Below are positions 45,191 through 52,052 of a stretch of DNA of 64,000 bases, one piece after another. Below the pieces are notes generated by a model. That model ran no database searches, had not been told where the DNA came from, and worked only from the letters and a program-made list of their open reading frames with translations. Location: NCBI RefSeq assembly GCF_027214005.1, contig NZ_JAPWGY010000003.1, forward strand, positions 186,001 to 250,000, read 5' to 3'. Numbering within the stretch: the first letter of the stretch is position 1; each line of letters starts with the position of its first letter. The DNA comes from Kiloniella laminariae. Its GTDB lineage: Bacteria > Pseudomonadota > Alphaproteobacteria > Kiloniellales > Kiloniellaceae. The position numbers were made by a program, and so were the translations under genes.

Positions 45191-47571
45191 TGAACCGCTC
45201 CAGCAAAACCGGCCGAGTACAACTGTTACCGGATGGCACAGGGCTGTTTTTCCGCCATCGTCTGATTGAACTGACAGGCTTGGCTTTTCTGCTTCTCGCA
45301 ATTTCCCTGACACTTGCCTTTCTATCCTATGATGCAAACGATCCCGGTTTTAACCGGGCCTCTGATGGGCCCGTTTCCAACCTGCTTGGATTAGCCGGAG
45401 CAAATACTGCCAGTTTTCTGCTGCCCTTTCTCGGCCTTTCGGTCTATGTCTTGCCTCTGATTCTGGCCGCATGGTGCTGGCGCTGCTTCAAGGATCACAG
45501 CCTGAAAAAAGTCTGGTTGCGTATTCTGCTCATCCCCCTGTTGCTGGCCTGCCTCTCTCTCAGTTGTGCAGCCTTGCCCGGTGCAGTTGGTTGGCTGGGC
45601 CAAGGCCAGACGAGCAGTCTCGGCGGAACACTTGGTGTCATTATCCTGAAAGAGATTACCGCCTTTAGCAAACTTCCCTCAGGAATCATTGCCCTTATCG
45701 CACTTGCTCCCGCCTTGCCCTGTTTTGCCTATGCTGCCGCCTTGAAAGGTGGTGAGTGGAAACAGATTTTCCGCAGTTTCGGCCGGGGACTGCTCTCTCT
45801 TGTCAAAATCCGGGATCTGGTACAACGCCAGGACGAAGATGACTCTGCCACCGAAAATGACCAGCAGCTGACCATCCGCAGGAAACGGGACAAGGCGATC
45901 AGAAAGCGTGCACAGCAAGACCGGCTTGAACCTGTTCTTGAAGGGAAAACCCCGACACCCTCACGGGTGGAGACCCCGCTGAAAACGCCGCAACCCAGCA
46001 AACGTGTTAAGGCTGAAGAACAGGGCCGCCTTAATCTTGGAAAAAATGACGGCGAATATGAACTCCCGCCAATCTCGATGCTCAACCTGCCCCCCGAGAA
46101 CATCGGTAAAGACCGTCTGGGCAAGGATGCTCTGGAAAAAAACGCCCGCCTCCTGGAAACAGTGCTTGAGGATTTTGGCGTGCGCGGCGAGATCGTCACC
46201 ATCCGGCCCGGTCCTGTCGTCACGCTTTATGAACTTGAACCAGCACCGGGAACCAAAACCAGCCGCGTTGTCGGCCTGGCCGATGACATCGCCAGATCAA
46301 TGTCAGCTCTGTCAGTCAGGGTCGCTGTTGTTCCCGGCTCCAGCACAATTGGAATCGAGCTGCCCAACAGCAAAAGGGAAACCGTGTACCTGCAAGAGTT
46401 GATGGGCTCTAAGGATTTTGAACAGGACAAGAGCAAACTGCCGATTATTCTCGGCAAGGATATTGGCGGAAATCCCTCGATTGTTGATCTGGCCCGCATG
46501 CCCCATCTGCTGATCGCCGGAACCACAGGATCGGGTAAATCTGTGGCTGTGAACGCCATGATTTTGTCCCTGCTCTATCGGTTTACGCCCGATGAATGCA
46601 AGTTCATCATGATTGATCCGAAAATGCTGGAACTGTCAGTCTACGACAACATTCCCCACCTGCTGGCGCCCGTTGTAACAGAACCCAAAAAAGCAGTTGT
46701 TGCCTTGAAATGGACAGTTCGGGAAATGGAGGATCGCTATCGTGCCATGTCCCGCCTCGGGGTCAGGAACATTGATGGATACAATGCCCGTATGGCAGAG
46801 GCCCGTAAGAACGGCGAGGTTCTGACCCGGAAAGTCCAGACCGGATTTGATCCGGAAACCGGGCAGCCGATTCACGAAGAGCAACCCTTTGATATGAACC
46901 CCCTACCCTATATCGTTGTTGTTGTTGACGAAATGGCAGACCTCATGCTGGTCGCGGGTAAGGATATCGAAGGGGCTATTCAGCGATTGGCCCAGATGGC
47001 CCGTGCCGCTGGCATTCATATCATGATGGCAACACAACGGCCTTCGGTTGACGTTATCACGGGGACAATCAAGGCCAACTTCCCGACCCGGGTGAGTTTC
47101 CATGTGACCTCTAAAATTGACAGCCGTACCATTCTTGGCGAACAGGGTGCGGAACAGCTGCTTGGCCAGGGTGATATGCTCTATATGGGCCAAGGTGGCA
47201 GGATCCAGCGTGTCCACGGCCCTCTGGTCACAGACGAAGAAGTCGAAGAGGTCGTCGGCTGGCTTAAAAAACAGGCCCGCCCAAGCTATATTGAATCCGT
47301 CACCGCAGAAGAAGGAGAAGCCGGTGATTTCGATGGAGATACCGGATCCTATAGCGGGGGGAACGGCAACAAGGGTGACGAACTTTATGACAGCGCAGTT
47401 GCCGTGGTGATAAAAAGCCGCAAAGCCTCAACCAGTTTTGTCCAGCGACAACTTCAGATCGGTTACAACCGTGCTGCGACCATTATAGAACGCATGGAAG
47501 ACGAGGGACTGATTTCCTCGGCTAACCATGTCGGAAAGCGTGAAGTTCTTGTCCCTGACCGCGATGAGTAG
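45190..47571 (+). CDS. ftsK: DNA translocase FtsK
   Basis: A 793-residue septal DNA translocase that clears and aligns the chromosome terminus at division. Four N-terminal TM helices lie within about 30-185, followed by a short charged linker (about 205-290), much shorter than in E. coli. The motor has Walker A GTTGSGKS at 444-451 and Walker B VVVVDEMADLM with D580 and E581. The C-terminal gamma winged helix (about 730-790; SRKASTSFVQRQLQIGYNRAATIIERME) binds the KOPS orientation sequences. It is co-translated with the aminotransferase gene. Confidence 0.95.
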   Translation: MNRSSKTGRVQLLPDGTGLFFRHRLIELTGLAFLLLAISLTLAFLSYDANDPGFNRASDGPVSNLLGLAGANTASFLLPFLGLSVYVLPLILAAWCWRCFKDHSLKKVWLRILLIPLLLACLSLSCAALPGAVGWLGQGQTSSLGGTLGVIILKEITAFSKLPSGIIALIALAPALPCFAYAAALKGGEWKQIFRSFGRGLLSLVKIRDLVQRQDEDDSATENDQQLTIRRKRDKAIRKRAQQDRLEPVLEGKTPTPSRVETPLKTPQPSKRVKAEEQGRLNLGKNDGEYELPPISMLNLPPENIGKDRLGKDALEKNARLLETVLEDFGVRGEIVTIRPGPVVTLYELEPAPGTKTSRVVGLADDIARSMSALSVRVAVVPGSSTIGIELPNSKRETVYLQELMGSKDFEQDKSKLPIILGKDIGGNPSIVDLARMPHLLIAGTTGSGKSVAVNAMILSLLYRFTPDECKFIMIDPKMLELSVYDNIPHLLAPVVTEPKKAVVALKWTVREMEDRYRAMSRLGVRNIDGYNARMAEARKNGEVLTRKVQTGFDPETGQPIHEEQPFDMNPLPYIVVVVDEMADLMLVAGKDIEGAIQRLAQMARAAGIHIMMATQRPSVDVITGTIKANFPTRVSFHVTSKIDSRTILGEQGAEQLLGQGDMLYMGQGGRIQRVHGPLVTDEEVEEVVGWLKKQARPSYIESVTAEEGEAGDFDGDTGSYSGGNGNKGDELYDSAVAVVIKSRKASTSFVQRQLQIGYNRAATIIERMEDEGLISSANHVGKREVLVPDRDE

Positions 47572-47637
47572 TATTGCAAACCACCAGACAATAGCAGAAA
47601 CACTGTTGTCTGCCTTTATCATGCCCCAAAGGGCCGT

Positions 47638-48417
47638 ATGATGAAAAAGTCGACAAAAATTAAGGAAGAGACTTTGTTTACTTCACCAGAAGGCTTGGCC
47701 TCGCGAGCCGAATTAATGTCACCGCAAGGTTTCCTTGGAAGTACGCTTCGCAAGGGCTTGGCCATTCTATCCCTGGCATTACCACTGGTGCTGTTCAACG
47801 GGGCCAATGTCCAGGCAGAGACAACAGACACTCCCCAGGAGGAAAAGACCAACCTGAGCGGATTGTCTCCGGATGAGGTTGCCATTGTCCGTCGGGTTGA
47901 AGCCTATCTGAACGAACTTAAATCGGTTTCCTCCCGCTTCCTCCAGGTTTCCAGCACGGGAAGCCTTGCTGAAGGACAGCTGTTTCTGGAGCGTCCGGGA
48001 CGCATGCGGTTTGAATATGATGATCCCGTGCCGATTGTGATGATAGCCAATGGCGTGACTCTTCTTTACTTTGATAAAAAGCTGAAGCAGGCAACCTACC
48101 TGCCACTTTGGAAAACGCCCCTGTGGTTTCTCATCCGGGAAAAAGTTGAACTTCACAAGGATATCCAGATTCTCCGGGCACAGGAATCCAGCAGTACCGT
48201 TCAGCTGGAACTGCGCGCAGAAGGCGAGTCTGACGGAGCACAGATGACTCTGCTATTCAGCGACAATCCTCTGTCTCTGCGCAAATGGGAAGTTGTTGAC
48301 GCCCAAGGCATCACAACGCAGGTTTCCTTGATTGACCCGCTCTATGACAACCCGATTGACGAAACCGTCTTCAAAACTGACGACCTTGATATGAAGCGTA
48401 AAAATACTGCGAAATAA
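47638..48417 (+). CDS. lolA: LolA-like outer-membrane lipoprotein carrier
   Basis: A 259-residue periplasmic lipoprotein carrier of the LolA family. The mature domain shows VRRVEAYLNELKSVSSRFLQVSSTGSLAEGQLFLERPGRMRFEYDDP, the usual LolA core, and a C-terminal strand with DPLYDNPIDETVFK. The signal peptide core (LAILSLALPLVLFNG, cleavage near VQAE) sits unusually far from the first ATG, about residues 42-59. An internal ATG at 47716 would give a more normal leader, so the start is not certain. It follows ftsK by 66 bases. Terminator at 48454. Confidence 0.88.
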   Translation: MMKKSTKIKEETLFTSPEGLASRAELMSPQGFLGSTLRKGLAILSLALPLVLFNGANVQAETTDTPQEEKTNLSGLSPDEVAIVRRVEAYLNELKSVSSRFLQVSSTGSLAEGQLFLERPGRMRFEYDDPVPIVMIANGVTLLYFDKKLKQATYLPLWKTPLWFLIREKVELHKDIQILRAQESSSTVQLELRAEGESDGAQMTLLFSDNPLSLRKWEVVDAQGITTQVSLIDPLYDNPIDETVFKTDDLDMKRKNTAK

Positions 48418-48453
48418 ACAGGTTACCCTGTTCCTTTTTCCTCTCAAGATACC

Positions 48454-48481
48454 AAAGGCGGATAATTATTTATCCGCCTTT
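48454..48481. terminator. bidirectional terminator between lolA and the fatty-acid-hydroxylase-type gene
   Basis: A perfect 12-base stem AAAGGCGGATAA / TTATCCGCCTTT with a 4-base loop, followed by TTC on the plus strand. The right arm overlaps the last codons and stop of the convergent gene. Confidence 0.8.
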
Positions 48482-49317
48482 TCTTTCATCCGGAAGGGAC
48501 GAATTAACAACGCAGGCAGGTTTTTATCGTTTGCTCCCTCGACACCAATTGGCATGTCAGGAAAGCGTGGTTGTGCGCTTCTGGAATTGAAGACCCTGTC
48601 CCAGATACTCAATACAGTGCTGTAATTACTGTCCGTATCTGACCTGAGGGCATGGTGGTGAACCCAGTGGATCGAGGGCGTGACAACAATCGACGAAAGA
48701 ATTCGCTCAAAAGTCGCGGGAATCTGCAAGTTTGAATGATGAAAAATTGTCCCAAACAAAAGCAGGATTTCAAACACAAAAACTGAAAAGAGCGGGATAT
48801 CCAACAAGACGATAAAACCAACCCGCATCAGCGCCGAGAGCAGGACCTCGCCAAAATGAAAGCGAAGTGCCGAGGTGCTATCGAGGTGATTATCAAGATG
48901 ATGGATTTCGTGAAAACGCCACAAAAACGGCAACTCATGATTAAGGCGATGCCACCAGTAAATCAGGAAATCCAGAAACACCAGATCAAAGATCAAACCA
49001 CCTGCCCCACCAAAGACACCTTCGCGCCAGCTCCAAGGTAAAGCTGTTGCCCAGTAGGTAAGAGGCAAAACGATCAGTGGAGAAAGAAGTGTATTACAAA
49101 GCCACAAACCCAGATTTCGCCTAATCCTCGGGGTTAATATCTGTTCCCACAGAGCTTTCCCGACAGACCGGACAGCTTGTATCCTCTTTCTTGAGGCATA
49201 GGGCCACCGGCGTTCTGCCCAAAAAATCAGAAACAACCAGCCAAAGACAAGTCCCGCCCTGATAAAGAGCTCTGATTCTGTTATGTTTTCCATTTCTTGC
49301 CTAACTGTGGGGTTCAT
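48466..49317 (-). CDS. sterol desaturase / fatty acid hydroxylase superfamily protein
   Basis: A 283-residue integral membrane di-iron enzyme. The three histidine clusters are H123-x3-H127 (WWHRLNH), H136-x2-H139-H140 (FHEIHH) and H217-x2-H220-H221 (IHWVHH), with HH also at 193-194. Four to five membrane helices lie around them. Bacterial members hydroxylate or desaturate fatty acids, sterols or carotenoids, or cleave ether lipids; the substrate here is unknown. It is convergent with lolA. No redox partner gene is adjacent. Confidence 0.88.
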   Translation of the reverse strand: MNPTVRQEMENITESELFIRAGLVFGWLFLIFWAERRWPYASRKRIQAVRSVGKALWEQILTPRIRRNLGLWLCNTLLSPLIVLPLTYWATALPWSWREGVFGGAGGLIFDLVFLDFLIYWWHRLNHELPFLWRFHEIHHLDNHLDSTSALRFHFGEVLLSALMRVGFIVLLDIPLFSVFVFEILLLFGTIFHHSNLQIPATFERILSSIVVTPSIHWVHHHALRSDTDSNYSTVLSIWDRVFNSRSAQPRFPDMPIGVEGANDKNLPALLIRPFRMKEKADK

Positions 49318-49459
49318 CCGAGATTAACGCGAAGTGTCAGAAAACAGGCAAGTAAATTTCATTAAATTATCTGTGTCTATCAAGAAGGCTTGCGTCCAGA
49401 AAAAGAAGCTCTAACATCCTTCTCCAGTTTATTCAGTAATCGATACTCACAAGGCAAAC

Positions 49460-50236
49460 ATGTCGCGACGCTCCCTCCCTCTGGCCCTTCCTCTGGTTGG
49501 TGTTTCTTCCTGTGTACATAAAAGTGACACTCCCAAACCATTCCATGCCGTGGACGACAAGTATCTGAGGGCCGTTTCCCTGTCCGTTGAAGCAATGCCC
49601 CTGGTCATTCCCGCGCTGGGAGAGCTTCTCGACATACCAGGCCTGGTTTCCACGCTTGATGGCATTATGCTGACGGGCAGCGCCAGTAACGTTTTCCCCA
49701 AGCGTTATAACAAAGCCCCAAGCAAAGACGCTGAACCTTACGATCTGCAGAGGGATGAAACCACACTGCTTCTAATCCAGGAAGCCCTGCGCCAGGAAGT
49801 TCCCCTTCTGGCGATCTGTCGCGGCTTTCAGGAGCTTAATGTCGCTCTGGGCGGAAGCCTGCATCCACAAATCAATAAGATTGAGGGACGGATGGACCAC
49901 AGCAGTCCAAACACCAACGAAATGGAAGTGGACTACGGCCCGAGCCATCCTATCGATATCCAGGATGGCTGCCTGTTAAGTGATATTCTCAAGGCGAGTG
50001 AAGCCCAGGTCAATTCCTTGCACTATCAGGCAATTGATCAGTTGGGAGATGGCCTTGTGGTTGATGCACAGGCGGCTGATGGAACCGTCGAAGCGATTTC
50101 TCTTCCACGGCAGCGTTCTTTCGTCCTGGGTGTCCAGTGGCATCCAGAATATAAATCGGTTGAAAATGCTGTCTCTGCCAAAATCTTCAAAGCCTTTGGC
50201 GATGCAGTAAGAGCCCGTGCTGGCCAACGTGGTTAG
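49460..50236 (+). CDS. gamma-glutamyl-gamma-aminobutyrate hydrolase-like class I amidotransferase (PuuD family)
   Basis: A 258-residue stand-alone glutamine amidotransferase domain (peptidase C26). The nucleophile is C120 in LLAICRGFQELNVALGG, and the His/Glu pair is H228 and E230 in VQWHPEYK. PuuD cleaves gamma-glutamyl-GABA in putrescine degradation; others of the family act on different gamma-glutamyl amides. No other putrescine gene is next to it, so the role is unresolved. The start ATG has AAGG at 5 bases. The N-terminus is not a convincing signal peptide. Confidence 0.87.
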   Translation: MSRRSLPLALPLVGVSSCVHKSDTPKPFHAVDDKYLRAVSLSVEAMPLVIPALGELLDIPGLVSTLDGIMLTGSASNVFPKRYNKAPSKDAEPYDLQRDETTLLLIQEALRQEVPLLAICRGFQELNVALGGSLHPQINKIEGRMDHSSPNTNEMEVDYGPSHPIDIQDGCLLSDILKASEAQVNSLHYQAIDQLGDGLVVDAQAADGTVEAISLPRQRSFVLGVQWHPEYKSVENAVSAKIFKAFGDAVRARAGQRG

Positions 50237-50402
50237 ACTTGATATAAAACTGCTTTTCTGGAAAAGCCATATTTTCTCTGGAGTCTCGAAGAATTTATGA
50301 CAAAAAACAAGGTAATGATGTAATTACCAACACCATTATTTCCTATTTTACATACAATTATGAGATAATAATCCTAACACGTAAATTTTATCCACAGCTC
50401 CG

Positions 50403-50430
50403 TTGAAATCCCCACTAGATAGCTTATCTT
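50403..50430 (+). promoter_or_regulatory. promoter of the candidate small RNA
   Basis: TTGAAA (50403-50408), a 16-base spacer and TATCTT (50425-50430). The predicted start, about 50437, coincides with the first base of the first hairpin, as is common for bacterial small RNAs. Confidence 0.55.
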
Positions 50431-50436
50431 AGAATA

Positions 50437-50560
50437 ACGTCGCCTCCTACCTCACTCTTGGCGACGTATTCGGGAACTGGAATCCCCCCTCTGGTTCCTT
50501 GAAACTCTGCGAAGAAGCGGGAACACCTGGTTACCCCCCCAATCAGGTGTTCCTTTCTTT
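50437..50560 (+). ncRNA. candidate trans-acting small RNA with three C-rich-loop hairpins
   Basis: About 124 bases with three consecutive stem-loops. Hairpin 1: ACGTCGCC (50437-50444) with GGCGACGT (50460-50467), and CCTCC across the stem-loop border. Hairpin 2: GGAAC (50473-50477) with GTTCC (50494-50498), loop with six C. Hairpin 3: a 13-base stem (50520-50532 with 50541-50553, one G-U) and loop A-C7, followed by TTTCTTT as a terminator. C-rich exposed loops can pair with Shine-Dalgarno regions. This architecture resembles anti-SD-loop small RNAs of alphaproteobacteria such as the alpha-r14 and cuckoo types, but relation to a named family is not shown. Confidence 0.65.
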
Positions 50561-50718
50561 GCATTCGGGTCAGTTTTTGGTATATTTGATTATCAAACTG
50601 ATTCACGATAGTAAATTGACGTGATCTGTCATAAAAACCCAGTCATTTCCCATCCGAAACGAATAATTCAAAACCATTTCGAATATGGAATGATATAATT
50701 TCGCATCCGGAACATTTT

Positions 50719-51516
50719 ATGCCCACACGTATTGCCACATGGAATGTCAACTCTCTCCGCCAGCGACTTGAGCATCTCAAAGCCTTTACTGACAGCCATC
50801 AACCCGATGTACTCTGTCTGCAGGAAACCAAGGTTCAAGACAGCGAATTCCCGGAAGATGATATTAAATCAATGGGATATGAGACTGTTCTCTTTCACGG
50901 ACAGAAAAGCTACAACGGTGTTGCAATTCTCTGCCGGAACAGCATTTCCTCGAGCAACCGTAAAGTCTGGTGCGACAAGGATGACCGACGACACCTCATG
51001 GTAACCCTGCCCAATGGCATACAGGTTCACAATTTTTATGTTCCTTCCGGTGGACCCGTTCCGGATCCGGAACAAAATGACAAATTCGCACACAAGCTTT
51101 CTTTTCTTGAGGAAATGATTGCCTGGGCTGCAGAACCTTCAATCCGCAAGGAAAAAGTCATTCTGGTTGGCGACCTGAATGTTGCACCTCTGGAAACAGA
51201 TGTCTGGAATCACAAGAAACTTTTGAAATCCGTCGGGCACACGCCACAAGAGAGTGGGCTGATGGCCCGCTTAAAGGCTGCTGGTGACTTTACCGATGTC
51301 GGACGGCATTTCGTTCCTCCCGAACAGCCTCTCTACAGCTGGTGGGGTTACCGATACAAGCTTTCCTTTGCCAAGGACTATGGCTGGCGACTGGATCATA
51401 TTCTTGCGACCGAAGCTCTCCGTCCTCACCTCAAGCACTTTGAAGTTGTCAAGGATACCCGGAGCTGGGAGAAACCATCTGACCATGTGCCCAATCTGGT
51501 CGATCTCGACCTTTAG
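50719..51516 (+). CDS. xth: exodeoxyribonuclease III
   Basis: A 265-residue AP endonuclease/3'-exonuclease of the ExoIII (EEP) family, used in base-excision repair. Key residues are N10 in ATWNVNSLRQR, the metal-binding E36 in LCLQETKV, VLVGDLNVAP with the catalytic Asp and Asn, RLDHILAT, and SDHVPNLVDL with the terminal Asp-His. Length is normal. It is convergent with the cyclic-nucleotide-binding gene. The region directly upstream contains the candidate small RNA. Confidence 0.93.
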   Translation: MPTRIATWNVNSLRQRLEHLKAFTDSHQPDVLCLQETKVQDSEFPEDDIKSMGYETVLFHGQKSYNGVAILCRNSISSSNRKVWCDKDDRRHLMVTLPNGIQVHNFYVPSGGPVPDPEQNDKFAHKLSFLEEMIAWAAEPSIRKEKVILVGDLNVAPLETDVWNHKKLLKSVGHTPQESGLMARLKAAGDFTDVGRHFVPPEQPLYSWWGYRYKLSFAKDYGWRLDHILATEALRPHLKHFEVVKDTRSWEKPSDHVPNLVDLDL

Positions 51517-51563
51517 GTACAGAAAGGCTGTTTCCTCCGATCAGGATCCCGCAAACAGGCTCA

Positions 51564-52031
51564 TCAGGCAGAGCCTTTCTCACGCAAGGCATTCCGGGCT
51601 TCGGTCAGACGGCTGGTCGTATGTTCCAGTCGCTGCGCCAGAACACGCATGACCTCGACTCCCATCTCGGGAAAGTCCATCACCATATTGAAAAACAGTT
51701 CTTTGGTAATCTTGAGGGTAATCAGCTCTGACTTGGCTGTAATAGTGGCTGTACGAGGCACATCACAGAGGATCGCGATCTCGCCGACAAAATCGTTTTT
51801 CCCAAAACTGGCAACAACCAGCGCACCGGCATCCGTATCAACACTGACATCAGCATCGCCGTCAATCAGGATATAGGCGGCATCCCCGGCATCTCCCTGA
51901 TGGAACAGCTCCTGTCCCTGCTTGAATACCAGACGCTCGCTGGCAAAGGCCATCAGCTTGAGACGCGAAGGCTCTATGTTGGCAAAAAGCGGGATACTCT
52001 TGAGTGCTTCGACTTCTTGTTCAATCGACAT
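51564..52031 (-). CDS. cyclic nucleotide-binding domain protein
   Basis: A 155-residue stand-alone cNMP-binding domain without a DNA-binding part. The fold elements are LFHQGDAGDAAYILIDGDADVSV, and the phosphate-binding cassette FVGEIAILCDVPRTATITA with the conserved Glu and Arg. A C-terminal helix (VMRVLAQRLEHTTSRLTEARNAL) follows. It would bind cAMP, cGMP or an unknown ligand and regulate a partner. It starts 21 bases after the end of the large ABC gene, so the partner is most likely that protein. Confidence 0.88.
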   Translation of the reverse strand: MSIEQEVEALKSIPLFANIEPSRLKLMAFASERLVFKQGQELFHQGDAGDAAYILIDGDADVSVDTDAGALVVASFGKNDFVGEIAILCDVPRTATITAKSELITLKITKELFFNMVMDFPEMGVEVMRVLAQRLEHTTSRLTEARNALREKGSA

Positions 52032-52052
52032 CTGAAAACAATCTTTCCTTTA

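Larger units (their letters stand above)
50237..50718. other. intergenic region between the PuuD-like gene and xth
   Basis: 482 bases. It contains an inverted repeat GGTAAT-N6-ATTACC (50311-50328), an AT-rich stretch, and the candidate small RNA with its own promoter and terminator (50403-50560). The last 150 bases before xth are AT-rich and presumably hold its promoter; the motif CATCCGAAAC/CATCCGGAAC recurs there. Confidence 0.6.
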
